From Amycolatopsis pittospori (GTDB taxonomy: Bacteria > Actinomycetota > Actinomycetes > Mycobacteriales > Pseudonocardiaceae), in NCBI RefSeq assembly GCF_013870525.1, contig NZ_JACBXD010000012.1, forward strand, positions 62,001-126,000: a DNA stretch of 64,000 bases. The letters are read 5' to 3'. A model generated the notes under the pieces. The model saw nothing but the letters and a program-made list of their open reading frames with translations, was not told the DNA's origin and searched no databases. Positions 7,876 through 15,110 of this stretch are shown one piece after another (the stretch's first letter is position 1; each line of letters begins with the position of its first letter). The position numbers and the translations under genes are program-made.

Positions 7876-8373
7876 TCAGGTGGCCATATGTTCGCCGAGG
7901 CGTCGGGCGAGTTCGGCGAGTTCGTCGTCGGGGATGTCGAGGTGACCTCGTTCGGGGGCGAACACGGCGGTCTGCTGCTGGTCGTAGGGCACGCCGGGTG
8001 GCAGGGGAGCGAGATGCCAGTGGACGTGCCGGTTGGCTTGCTGGCTGCCGAGGGACAGCACGTAGAGGCGTTCGGTGGGGAGCAGGTCGGTGAGGGCGCG
8101 GCCCGCGCGGTGCACGAGCGCCTGGAGGGCGAGGTATTCCTCCGTAGTGAAGTCGGCGAGGGCGTGTTCGCGGTGCTCGACCGGAGCGACGAGAAAGTGC
8201 CCGAGCACCGACGGGAAGCGGCTGGCGAAGACGACGGCATGGTCGTCGCGGTAGGCGATGTGGTGAGGATAGTCGGGATTGCCGGCGAGCAATTCGCAGA
8301 TGAAGCAAGCACGGCGGGCTAGGTCGAGATAAGCGTCGGACTGCCAAGGCACACGTGTGGGCACCAGTCTCAT
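7876..8373 (-). CDS. HIT family nucleotide hydrolase/transferase
   Basis: 165 residues. The histidine triad appears as NRHVHWHLAPLP near residues 125-137 (HxHxH), and an N-terminal CFIC pair resembles the zinc site of GalT/HIT-type proteins. HIT proteins hydrolyse or transfer nucleoside monophosphates from dinucleotides or AMP-amide bonds. Start choice: ATG 8371-8373 is the first in frame; a GTG three codons later is possible. It is the last gene before the 633-bp stretch carrying dif. Confidence 0.85.
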   Translation of the reverse strand: MRLVPTRVPWQSDAYLDLARRACFICELLAGNPDYPHHIAYRDDHAVVFASRFPSVLGHFLVAPVEHREHALADFTTEEYLALQALVHRAGRALTDLLPTERLYVLSLGSQQANRHVHWHLAPLPPGVPYDQQQTAVFAPERGHLDIPDDELAELARRLGEHMAT

Positions 8374-8489
8374 CTACCAGATCTGCGTCATCTCAGCCTG
8401 GATGGCGGACCCGCCACTACTTGAGGTCCGCCAGTTGGACTGAGCCAGGACACGCGCGGCAGACGGAGGGAGGAAGCGACAAACGCTCT

Positions 8490-8517
8490 ACTTGACATAA
8501 TGTACATTATCGGCACT
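8490..8517 (-). other. dif: Chromosomal dif site (Xer recombination site)
   Basis: On the minus strand this 28-mer has an 11-bp XerC-type arm AGTGCCGATAA, a 6-bp centre TGTACA and an 11-bp XerD-type arm TTATGTCAAGT. It matches E. coli dif at 22 of 28 positions, and as I recall it fits the actinobacterial dif consensus (CCGATAAT...ACATTATGTCAAGT) almost exactly. ATAATGTACATTAT at its core is a perfect palindrome. XerC/XerD resolve chromosome dimers at such sites in the replication terminus. The strand asymmetry of base composition changes sign close to here, and a tyrosine recombinase gene starts about 530 bp away. Confidence 0.85.
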
Positions 8518-8860
8518 TTGGCCGACCTGGACGAACAGGTCTGAGAGGGGTCTCCAAGGTGACCTGAAGGGGCCTTTCATCGCATGTCGCGCAGGGATTG
8601 GCTCCCTTCGTCGCGTCGGACGCGGGAGCCACTCCCTTCAGCTTCCTCGACACCTTGAGGGCACGCCTGAGACCTGGGCGCCATGGACGCCCCCAAGGGC
8701 GTGGATCGGATGACCGATCACCCACCCTCAATACGTCACTGTGACGAATCAACTCAGACGTCCTGGTCGCCAAAGACGAACAGAAGCATCTGTCGCGGCC
8801 AACTTTGACGATCGGCCGCCAGATCCGCCAGTCGCCAGACCCTCGTCGATCACGGTCGTC

Positions 8861-8927
8861 CCGAAGTGTCATGCAAGGGCCATTCAGGACACAATGCGTC
8901 AGGAAAGACCCTTGCATGACACTTCGG
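8861..8927. repeat. Inverted repeat with 19-bp perfect arms
   Basis: CCGAAGTGTCATGCAAGGG at 8861-8879 is repeated in inverse orientation at 8909-8927. The 29-nt interval is itself partly symmetric around GACACAATGCGTC. No gene or T-tract is next to it, so it is not an obvious terminator. It lies between dif and the recombinase gene and could be one of the dispersed palindromes typical of this genome or a protein-binding element of the terminus. Confidence 0.75.
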
Positions 8928-8979
8928 AAGGCGTCGAGCGGACCGAGATCCCCCGCGAGAGGTTTCCGGACCCATCACT

Positions 8980-9015
8980 CCGTTTCATGCATAATCACTA
9001 TTATGCATGAAACGG
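8980..9015. other. Perfect palindromic dif-like site before a recombinase gene
   Basis: Arms of 16 bp (8980-8995 and 9000-9015) are perfect reverse complements around CACT. Read as a Xer site it has arms TTCATGCATAA (8984-8994) and TTATGCATGAA (9001-9011) around the 6-bp centre TCACTA, i.e. the same ATAAT-N4-ATTAT core as the dif site 500 bp away and GCATAA...TTATG as in E. coli dif. It ends 30 bp before the preferred ATG of the tyrosine recombinase and would cover its -35 region, so it could be the recombinase's own crossover site, its operator, or both. Confidence 0.6.
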
Positions 9016-9045
9016 AATATAACCCAGTGTAAGACTGTCGGTGCC

Positions 9046-10026
9046 ATGCGGTACAAGATCCCTATGAGGGTTTCCGAGGCACAGCAAGCCTTTTTCGCCG
9101 CACGTCGTCCCCGTAAGGATTCTCCTCACACCACCGACGCCTACCGTCGCGATCTCGCCGGCATCACCGCTCTCCTGCTCCGCGAGCTGGACCGCTCCCC
9201 TGACGATTTGACCGTCGAGATGCTCACGGCCCAAGCGCTCCGGAACGCCTTCGGCGCCTTCGCTGACACGCACGCCAAGAGTTCGGTCCTGCGCGCGTGG
9301 TCGACTTGGAACCAGTTCCTCACCTTCTGCGTGTCCGATGGGCTTCTGGCGGGCAATCCGATGGGCGCCGTCGCGCGGCCGAAGGCTCCGCCGCTGACGC
9401 CGAAACCCTTGCGGGGCGAGGAAACCCCGGAGCAGTTGCTCGCCGCCGCGGCGGACGGATCGCGTCGGACGCGGGATCCGTGGCCGGAGCGGGACGTCCT
9501 GGTGATCGCGCTGGGGCTGGTCGCCGGATTGCGTGCGGCGGAGATGCGGGCGCTGACGACACGGTCGCTCGTCGGCCGTCAGGGCGAGATGCGGCTGCAC
9601 GTCCACGGCAAGGGCAGTCGCGATCGGTCGATCCCGGTGCAGCCGATCATGGAGAAGATCATCGAGGAGTATCTGGCGTCCTGCCGGCGGCGTTTCGCGC
9701 AGCAGCGGTTCGGGCCGTCCACTCCCCTCCTCCGTGATCGCGCCGGTGAGCCGATCGGCCGCGGGGCATTGGAGTACCTGGTGAAGTCCTGCTACCGGTG
9801 GGCCGGGTTGCACGACCGGGTGCCGGTCGGGGCGAACCTCCACGCGTTGCGGCACACGTTCGCGACACGGCTGGCCGAGGACGGTGCGACGGCGTCGGAG
9901 ATCATGGCGTTGCTGGGGCACGCGAGCCTGGCGACCAGCCAGAACTACATCGAGGCGACCGGCCGGGAGCAGCGGGCGGCGGCCGCGAGCAACCGGACGT
10001 ACCGGGCGCTCGACGGGATCGTGTAG
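9046..10026 (+). CDS. Xer-like tyrosine recombinase
   Basis: 326 residues from ATG 9046 (ATG 9007, inside the palindrome, would add 13). An N-terminal SAM-like core-binding domain (about residues 10-105) is followed by a complete catalytic domain. Numbered from ATG 9007 the active-site set is R176 (GLRAAEMRAL), K202 (HGKGSRDRS), H279 and R282 (HALRHTFAT), H305 (LGHASLATS) and the nucleophile Y314 (SQNYIEA), so the enzyme should be active. It is Xer-sized and no phage or plasmid genes surround it. TATAAC at 9018-9023 is a possible -10. A dif-type site and a dif-like palindrome lie directly upstream, suggesting a dedicated terminus or dif-associated recombinase rather than the housekeeping XerC/XerD. 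Confidence 0.92.
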   Translation: MRYKIPMRVSEAQQAFFAARRPRKDSPHTTDAYRRDLAGITALLLRELDRSPDDLTVEMLTAQALRNAFGAFADTHAKSSVLRAWSTWNQFLTFCVSDGLLAGNPMGAVARPKAPPLTPKPLRGEETPEQLLAAAADGSRRTRDPWPERDVLVIALGLVAGLRAAEMRALTTRSLVGRQGEMRLHVHGKGSRDRSIPVQPIMEKIIEEYLASCRRRFAQQRFGPSTPLLRDRAGEPIGRGALEYLVKSCYRWAGLHDRVPVGANLHALRHTFATRLAEDGATASEIMALLGHASLATSQNYIEATGREQRAAAASNRTYRALDGIV

Positions 10027-10027
10027 G

Positions 10028-10411
10028 TCAGCGCAGCTGTTCGAGGTCCTTCGCGGCCTGGGCGATTTCGCCGGCGAGGCCGCGAAGTTCGGTGGCCGAG
10101 GCGCCGTCGTCCGCTGCGGTGACGACGTCTTCGGCGGCGCAGCGGAGTTGGAAGAGCCGGTCCTGGAGGGTGGCGATCTCGGTGTCGGAGAGGACGACGG
10201 CGTCTTCGGGGAGGCCGCTGCGCTGGAGGGCGGTGCGGCGTTCGTAGGCGCGTTGGCGGCAGGATTGCCCACAGTAACGGCGGCGCCTGCCGACGTTGCC
10301 GCCCTGTTCGAGCCTCCGGCCGCACCATCCGCAGTGCTTGGGCGCCCCCGCGCGGCGGAGCTCGGACAGCTCTTCGGCGGACGTCTTCGGGTGCTCGGCG
10401 ACTTCCCTCAC
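10028..10411 (-). CDS. Small zinc-ribbon protein with CRQRAYERR motif
   Basis: 127 residues from GTG 10409-10411, which lies 7 nt after a TAGGGT box and is probably leaderless; an in-frame ATG at 10442-10444 is the alternative. Two cysteine pairs, HCGWCGRRL and RYCGQSCRQRAYERR (residues about 25-50), form a small zinc ribbon followed by a basic stretch, a combination common in actinobacterial proteins of unknown role and likely to bind nucleic acid. The C-terminal half is an acidic, Ala-rich helix, probably a coiled coil. It converges with the recombinase gene, with a 1-bp gap. Confidence 0.75.
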   Translation of the reverse strand: MREVAEHPKTSAEELSELRRAGAPKHCGWCGRRLEQGGNVGRRRRYCGQSCRQRAYERRTALQRSGLPEDAVVLSDTEIATLQDRLFQLRCAAEDVVTAADDGASATELRGLAGEIAQAAKDLEQLR

Positions 10412-10418
10412 GGAAGAG

Positions 10419-10424
10419 ACCCTA
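10419..10424 (-). promoter_or_regulatory. -10 box of a leaderless promoter (zinc-ribbon gene)
   Basis: TAGGGT on the minus strand ends 7 nt before the GTG at 10411, the spacing expected when transcription starts at the first base of the start codon. No Shine-Dalgarno sequence is present. Confidence 0.5.
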
Positions 10425-10477
10425 GCTGGCCATGGAGTGATCATGCCGGGGCCACAACCGAAGTGCACACTAGTGGG

Positions 10478-11257
10478 GTGCCGACACTGTTCCCGTATCT
10501 CGCCGATCCGCTCCCGCGTGCCTTCGCCCATCGTGGCTGGCACCTCGGTGACCTGGAAGGGCTGGAGAATTCGCTGCCGGCGTTCCAGCAGGCGGTGACG
10601 GAGGGCTACCGGTATCTCGAGACGGATGTGCACGCGACGTCGGACGGCGTGGTGGTCGTGCACCACGACGAGTCGCTGGATCGGACGACCGACGGCGCGG
10701 GGTTGATCTCTCGTCAGACTTGGGCGCAGCTGCGGAACGTCAAGGTCGGTGGCCGTGCGCCGTTGTCGCGACTTGAGGACGTCCTGGAGGAGCTGCCGGA
10801 GGCGCGGTTCAACATCGATGTGAAGTCGAACCAGGCGGTGGAGCCTTTCGTGCGGGCGGTCGAGCGGACCGGCGCGCATGACCGGGTCGCGGCGGCGTCG
10901 TTTTCCGACGCGCGGCTGGCGCGGATCCGGAAGCTGGCGGGGCCGAAGCTGGTGACGGCGATGGGGCCGCGTTCGGTGGCGGTGATGTGGGCGAACGGGT
11001 TCCTGCCGCTGGTGTCGTTGCGGGCTTTGTCGAGGGGTGCGATGGCGCAGGTGCCGGTACGGCAGGGACGGTTGAAGGTGGTGGACCGGGCGTTCCTGCG
11101 GCAGGCGGCGCGGGTGGGGTTCGAGGTGCACACGTGGACGGTGGATGATCCGGCGGAGATGCGGTTGCTGCTGGATCTGGGGGTGCATGGGATCGTGACG
11201 GATCGGCCGGATCTGCTGCGCGACGTCCTTCGGGAGCGGGGGTCCTGGCCTGCCTGA
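10478..11257 (+). CDS. Glycerophosphodiester phosphodiesterase
   Basis: 259 residues from GTG 10478. The GDPD active site is intact: FAHRGWHLG near the N-terminus (general-acid His, Arg), the metal-binding pair in LETDVHAT, and the second His in VVVHHDESLDRTT. GDPDs hydrolyse glycerophosphodiesters to glycerol-3-phosphate and an alcohol, recycling phospholipid head groups. There is no signal peptide, so it is cytoplasmic. It is divergent from the zinc-ribbon gene and ends just before a strong hairpin shared with the convergent rpf-like gene. Confidence 0.92.
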   Translation: MPTLFPYLADPLPRAFAHRGWHLGDLEGLENSLPAFQQAVTEGYRYLETDVHATSDGVVVVHHDESLDRTTDGAGLISRQTWAQLRNVKVGGRAPLSRLEDVLEELPEARFNIDVKSNQAVEPFVRAVERTGAHDRVAAASFSDARLARIRKLAGPKLVTAMGPRSVAVMWANGFLPLVSLRALSRGAMAQVPVRQGRLKVVDRAFLRQAARVGFEVHTWTVDDPAEMRLLLDLGVHGIVTDRPDLLRDVLRERGSWPA

Positions 11258-11261
11258 TTCT

Positions 11262-11312
11262 CGCGTTTAGTCCTCTGAATGCGATTGGATCGCATTCAGA
11301 GGACTAAACGCG
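11262..11312. terminator. Bidirectional hairpin, 24-bp perfect stem
   Basis: Arms at 11262-11285 and 11289-11312 are perfect reverse complements with a 3-nt loop (TGG); the arm begins CGCGTTTAGTCCTCTGAATG. It separates the convergent GDPD and Rpf-like genes and would terminate both. The AT-rich TTTAG/CTAAA near the base is unlike ordinary GC-rich actinobacterial terminators, so it may also be a member of a repeat family. Confidence 0.8.
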
Positions 11313-11318
11313 GGGTGG

Positions 11319-12029
11319 TTACCGGGGTGGTTTGCCGCTCCAGGCGGCGTCCCAGGTCTTGGGGCCGAGCCGGCCCGAGTCGTTGATGCCGTTCGCTCGT
11401 TGAAGGGCGAGGACGGCTTCGCGGGTCTTCTCGTAGTAGCAGCCGGTGCCGGTGAAGCCGTAGCCGAAGGCGTTCATCCGCAGTTGGAACAGCTTGAGCG
11501 GGGCGGCGCAGTCGCCGTAGGCGTAGACGACGCCGGGCCAGGCCGGTTTGGGTCCGCCGGGCGGTGCGGGCGGGGTGGGCTTCGGCTTGGGCGGAGGCGG
11601 AGGCGCGGGTTGTCCTCCCCCGCCGATGTAGGCGGAGTCGGCGTAGGACGGGACGCGTTTGCTGCGGGCGTCGCCGTCGTTGCGGAAGCCGAGTTTGCCG
11701 GCGCATTCCCAGGGTTGCCAGCCGCGCATGCGGTACAGGTAGAGGGCCCGGTAGTCCTGTTCGCGGGGGCTGGCCTGGTCGGGCCTCCCCTGGCCGCCGA
11801 CGCTGCGCCAGGTGGGCAGGTCGAACTGGTAGGCGCCGTAGTAGCCGTTGCCGGTGTTGATGTTGTAGCGCCCGCTCGATTCACACATGCGGAGCTTGGC
11901 CCAGTGGGAGCCGTGGGGATCCGCGGCGGCGGATCCGGTGGTGGCGATCTGCAGGCCCGTCACGGCGAGGGCGAGCAGGAGCGTTCTCGCCACTACGCGG
12001 TGTGCTGTGCGAAGGCGATGGGTCCTCAT
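11319..12029 (-). CDS. Resuscitation-promoting-factor-like muralytic enzyme
   Basis: 236 residues. A signal peptide (to about AAADP, residue 37) precedes a transglycosylase-like Rpf domain (about 38-112): HWAKLRMCESSGRYNINTG contains the catalytic Glu, and GYYGAYQFDLPTW and ALYLYRMRGWQPWECAGKL are Rpf hallmarks. A Pro-rich linker (about 145-165) leads to a peptidoglycan-binding-like tail with REAVLALQRANGINDSGRLG. Rpf proteins cleave peptidoglycan and stimulate growth from dormancy. It is secreted and monocistronic, flanked by hairpin 11262-11312 and a 234-bp divergent region. Confidence 0.93.
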   Translation of the reverse strand: MRTHRLRTAHRVVARTLLLALAVTGLQIATTGSAAADPHGSHWAKLRMCESSGRYNINTGNGYYGAYQFDLPTWRSVGGQGRPDQASPREQDYRALYLYRMRGWQPWECAGKLGFRNDGDARSKRVPSYADSAYIGGGGQPAPPPPPKPKPTPPAPPGGPKPAWPGVVYAYGDCAAPLKLFQLRMNAFGYGFTGTGCYYEKTREAVLALQRANGINDSGRLGPKTWDAAWSGKPPR

Positions 12030-12263
12030 GAGCGGAACAGTAAATACCGGACACTTGCTTCACAAGAGTCACAGCTCGCACACCAGCCTCACATGAAACA
12101 CACGTCGCTCGTGGCAGCGACACGCCGACGATGGTCGGGCGGGTGGCCGGGAAGGGTTCGTCACGCGTCGAAAAGAACACGGTCCGGACTCGTGCCGGAC
12201 AGGTCGGCGTGATCACCAGTATTCTCCCGCTGACCTCGACATTTACGACCTCAGGAGCAGTGC

Positions 12264-13664
12264 ATGACGGTGGCCGTGACCCGTGAACGCAAGCGGGTGT
12301 GGCGGGCTTGGTACCTCTACGACTGGGCCAATTCGCCGTTCTATTCGTCGGTCATCACGGTGTTCGGAGCGCTGTATTTGAGCGAAATCGCGTCCGCGGA
12401 TGCCAAGGGAAATATCACCCTTAATGGGGACAGGCCGTGCACCGATTCGAGTGGAGCTTCGAGCACCCTTCAGAACTGCGACGTCTCGTTGTTCGGCCTG
12501 CATTTCCCGGCGGGCTCGCTGTGGGGGTACCTGCTGTCGATCGCGACGGTGACGCAGGTGCTGGTGCTGCCGATCGCCGGCGCGATCGCGGACCGGAGCC
12601 GGCACAAGCGGCGGATCCTGGGCGGGTTCGCTTTCCTGGGCGCGGCGGCGTCGGCGTTGATGTTCTTCATTTCGGGGACGAACTGGGAGGTCGGGGTCTG
12701 GACGTTCATCCTGGCGAACATCGGTTACGGCGGCGCGCTGGTCGTCTACTACTCGTTCCTGGTGGACATCACCGAGCCTGACGAGCGGGACGCGGTGTCG
12801 TCGAAGGGGTGGGCGTTCGGGTATCTCGGTGGCGGGCTGGCGCTGGCGTTGCAGCTGGGGTTCTTCATGGGCCATGAGGCGTTCGGGGTGAGCGAGGGAC
12901 TGGCGATCCAGATCTGCTTCCTGACGTCGGGGATCTGGTGGGCGGTGTTCACCTTCCCTGCGGTGCGGGCGCTCCCCCAGACCCATGTGCCGAAGTCGGG
13001 CGAGCGGGGCCTGTCGGTGCTGACGGCCGGGTTCAAGGAGCTGAAGCGGACGATCGCGGAGGCGAAGGCCTATCCGCTGACGTTGGCGTTCCTCGGGAGC
13101 TACCTGGTCTTCACCGACGGGATCACGACGGTGGTGGCGGTGTCGGCGCAGTACGGGAAGGACGAGCTGAAGTACAGCACTCAGGTGCTGATCGTGACGA
13201 TCCTGGTGATCCAGTTCCTGGCCTACGCGGGTGCGATGATCCATGGGGCGATCGCGGCGCGGATCGGGGCGAAGAAGACGATCCTGGGCAGTCTGGTGGC
13301 CTGGGTGGCGGTGCTGGTGTTCGCGTTCTTCATCGAGGCCGGTCAGCCGCTGCAGTTCTACGCGGTGGCCGTCGGGATCGGGTTGGTGCTCGGTGGAACG
13401 AACGCGTTGTCGCGGTCGTTGTTCGGGCAGATGATCCCGGAGGGGAAGGACGCGCAGTACTTCTCGTTGTACGTGGTGGGTGAGCGGGGGACGTCGTGGC
13501 TCGGTCCCCTGTTGTTCGCCGCGGTCGGGCAGATCACCGGGTCGTTCCGGTACGCGATCGTCGCGCTGGTGATCTTCTTCGTGCTCGGTTTCGTGTTCGT
13601 GTGGCTGGTGCCGGTGCGCCGGGCGATCGAGGCGGCGGGCAACCGACCACCGGCGGTGCTGTGA
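12264..13664 (+). CDS. MFS transporter, UMF1/Atg22-like
   Basis: 466 residues with about 12 hydrophobic segments. The N-terminal WRAWYLYDWANSPFYSSVIT is the signature of the UMF1 (Atg22-like) branch of the major facilitator superfamily, and LPIAGAIADRSRHKRRILGG is the MFS loop 2-3 motif. Members export amino acids or unidentified small molecules. The ATG has AGGAG 7 nt upstream. An extended extracytoplasmic loop between segments 1 and 2 (about residues 40-70, with two Cys) is present. The tdk gene follows 30 bp later from its own leaderless promoter. Confidence 0.88.
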   Translation: MTVAVTRERKRVWRAWYLYDWANSPFYSSVITVFGALYLSEIASADAKGNITLNGDRPCTDSSGASSTLQNCDVSLFGLHFPAGSLWGYLLSIATVTQVLVLPIAGAIADRSRHKRRILGGFAFLGAAASALMFFISGTNWEVGVWTFILANIGYGGALVVYYSFLVDITEPDERDAVSSKGWAFGYLGGGLALALQLGFFMGHEAFGVSEGLAIQICFLTSGIWWAVFTFPAVRALPQTHVPKSGERGLSVLTAGFKELKRTIAEAKAYPLTLAFLGSYLVFTDGITTVVAVSAQYGKDELKYSTQVLIVTILVIQFLAYAGAMIHGAIAARIGAKKTILGSLVAWVAVLVFAFFIEAGQPLQFYAVAVGIGLVLGGTNALSRSLFGQMIPEGKDAQYFSLYVVGERGTSWLGPLLFAAVGQITGSFRYAIVALVIFFVLGFVFVWLVPVRRAIEAAGNRPPAVL

Positions 13665-13680
13665 CCCGGGAGGGTGCCGA

Positions 13681-13686
13681 TAGGGT
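13681..13686 (+). promoter_or_regulatory. -10 box of a leaderless promoter (tdk)
   Basis: TAGGGT ends 8 nt before GTG 13695. The geometry matches other leaderless starts in this window and decides the tdk start over the earlier GTG at 13674, whose only purine-rich stretch is directly adjacent to the codon. Confidence 0.5.
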
Positions 13687-13694
13687 CGGGCGTC

Positions 13695-14453
13695 GTGACC
13701 GTACTGAAGGAGAGTGGCCCGGATCCCACGGACGCGTTGTCGTCGGTGCCGGTGGCGGGTTCACGGCGGGGCGTGCCGGTCGTCGGGAAGCTGAAGTTCT
13801 GTTACGGGCCGATGGACTGCGGGAAGTCGACGCTGGCGTTGCAGATCGACCACAACCACGCGCGGCAGGGTCGACGTGGGATGGTGCTGGTGCGGCATGA
13901 CCGGTCCGGTGAGCCGCAGATCACCAGCCGGATCGGGCTGACGCGTAAGGCGACCGAGGTCGGGAACGACACCGATCTGCGGTTGCTGGTGCGGGAGCAG
14001 TGGGCGGCGGGGAGGCATGTGGACTATCTGATCGTCGACGAGGCGCAGTTCTTGTCGCCTGATCAGGTGGATCAGCTGGCTGAACTGGCCGATGACGTTC
14101 AGATCGACGTGTACTGCTTCGGTATCGCGACGGATTTCCGGAGTGTGTTGTTCCCGGGTGCGGCGCGGCTGTTCGAGTTGGCCGACGAGTTGCAGCCGGT
14201 CCAGGTCGAAGTGTTGTGCTGGTGTGGGCAGACGGGACGGTTCAACGCGAGGGTTCGTGACGGTGAGGTGTTGCGAGCCGGTGACACCGTTGTGGTCGCC
14301 GATACCGAGCAGGTGGTCGTTGAATCTTCATCGACATCACGTTCTGAGGGTGACCTGAACACGGTCCGTTATCAGGTATTGTGCCGTCGACACTTCCGCC
14401 TGGGCGACCTGGGGCCGACTTCTGCCCAACACGGTCAGTTACGATTGACGTGA
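13695..14453 (+). CDS. tdk: Thymidine kinase
   Basis: 252 residues from GTG 13695. Type II thymidine kinase: P-loop GPMDCGKSTLAL (about residues 33-44), Walker B-like VDEAQFLSPDQV, the lasso-like segment around PVQVEVLCWCGQTGRFNARV, and a zinc site made of the CWC pair plus a C-terminal CRRHF. It phosphorylates thymidine in the pyrimidine salvage pathway. An unusual N-terminal extension of about 25 residues precedes the P-loop. The C-terminus is longer than in the E. coli enzyme. Confidence 0.92.
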   Translation: MTVLKESGPDPTDALSSVPVAGSRRGVPVVGKLKFCYGPMDCGKSTLALQIDHNHARQGRRGMVLVRHDRSGEPQITSRIGLTRKATEVGNDTDLRLLVREQWAAGRHVDYLIVDEAQFLSPDQVDQLAELADDVQIDVYCFGIATDFRSVLFPGAARLFELADELQPVQVEVLCWCGQTGRFNARVRDGEVLRAGDTVVVADTEQVVVESSSTSRSEGDLNTVRYQVLCRRHFRLGDLGPTSAQHGQLRLT

Positions 14454-14596
14454 CGGGCGTACTACTAGCCCATCTGGGGGATATCCGCACCAAGATGGCC
14501 GTATTGACGTCACGCCGGAGCGCGAGATCCCTCCTACTAGTGGAAGCTGTTGCCACCGGGTGACACAGCTCATCGTGAGCAAGGACATGGTGTCCA

Positions 14597-14632
14597 GGGA
14601 ATCCTCTGGCCCTCCCCGTCGTTGCATAGGGT
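14597..14632 (+). promoter_or_regulatory. SigR/SigH-type promoter of rbpA, with an overlapping TAGGGT
   Basis: GGGAAT at 14597-14602 and GTTG at 14621-14624 are separated by exactly 18 nt, the consensus of SigR (Streptomyces) and SigH (mycobacteria) promoters that answer disulfide stress. rbpA is a known SigR target in Streptomyces. A TAGGGT box at 14627-14632 could serve a second, vegetative start. The downstream leader to the ATG is about 45 nt. Confidence 0.78.
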
Positions 14633-14678
14633 GAGCATCACCCTGGCTCCACCCGGAGCTGACTGAAAGGACCCCATC

Positions 14679-15026
14679 ATGGCCGACCGTGTTCTCCGTG
14701 GAAGCCGGCTGGGAGCGGTCAGCTACGAGACCGACCGCAACCACGACCTCGCCCCTCGGCGCACAGTGCGCTACGCCTGCCCCAAGAACCACGAGTTCGA
14801 GGTGCCCTTCTCCGACGACGCCGAGATCCCCTCGGTGTGGGAGTGCAGGCTGCACGGCAGCGAGTCCGAGATCGTGGACGGCGGACAGCCGGAGCAGAAG
14901 AAGGTCAAGCCCCCGAGGACGCACTGGGACATGCTCCTGGAGCGTCGTTCGATTCCGGAGCTCGAAGATCTGCTCAACGAACGTCTCGCCGAGCTGAAAG
15001 GACGCCGGACCACCCGGTCCGCCTGA
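14679..15026 (+). CDS. rbpA: RNA polymerase-binding protein RbpA
   Basis: 115 residues, the normal length. MADRVLRGSRLGAVSYETDR is the N-terminal tail, the core contains the Cys/His residues in VRYACPKNHEFEVPF and WECRLHG, and the C-terminal sigma-interaction domain is THWDMLLERRSIPELEDLL. RbpA binds RNA polymerase and group 1/2 sigma factors and stabilises the open complex; it is confined to actinobacteria. GAAAGGA is the ribosome-binding site. It is driven by the SigR-type promoter upstream and ends at a strong hairpin. Confidence 0.97.
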   Translation: MADRVLRGSRLGAVSYETDRNHDLAPRRTVRYACPKNHEFEVPFSDDAEIPSVWECRLHGSESEIVDGGQPEQKKVKPPRTHWDMLLERRSIPELEDLLNERLAELKGRRTTRSA

Positions 15027-15057
15027 CGCACGGCATAAGTAGCTAGCCCCACCACGA

Positions 15058-15104
15058 ACACGACGAAGCCCCCGCGGCCTCCCTCCGCGGGGGCTTCGTC
15101 GTGT
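15058..15104. terminator. Bidirectional terminator rbpA/dapA
   Basis: A 20-bp perfect stem (15058-15077 with 15085-15104) and 7-nt loop lie between the convergent rbpA and dapA genes. The stem contains CGAAGCCCCCGCGG and is strongly GC-rich at its top. Confidence 0.88.
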
Positions 15105-15110
15105 CCGGGG

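Larger units (their letters stand above)
8374..9045. other. Gene-free terminus stretch with dif and palindromes
   Basis: No convincing gene lies between the HIT gene and the recombinase start. The stretch holds the dif-type site (8490-8517), a 19-bp-arm inverted repeat (8861-8927) and a perfect 16-bp-arm inverted repeat with a dif-like core (8980-9015). The rest, about 8520-8740, shows only weak symmetry. Small plus-strand reading frames at 8741-9032 lack coding-type codon use. Confidence 0.6.

Noticed and set aside
8741-9032. Small plus-strand frames between dif and the recombinase
   Set aside because: Poor codon bias, no RBS, and they run through the 8861-8927 palindrome.
9046-10026. Recombinase considered as the integrase of a prophage or ICE
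   Set aside because: Neighbouring genes are ordinary chromosomal functions; no tRNA, direct-repeat att sites or phage/conjugation genes were found in the window.
12030-12263. Region upstream of the Rpf-like gene examined for a ydaO-type c-di-AMP riboswitch, frequent at rpf genes
   Set aside because: No recognisable conserved core or pseudoknot elements; the 234 bp are shared with a divergent transporter promoter.
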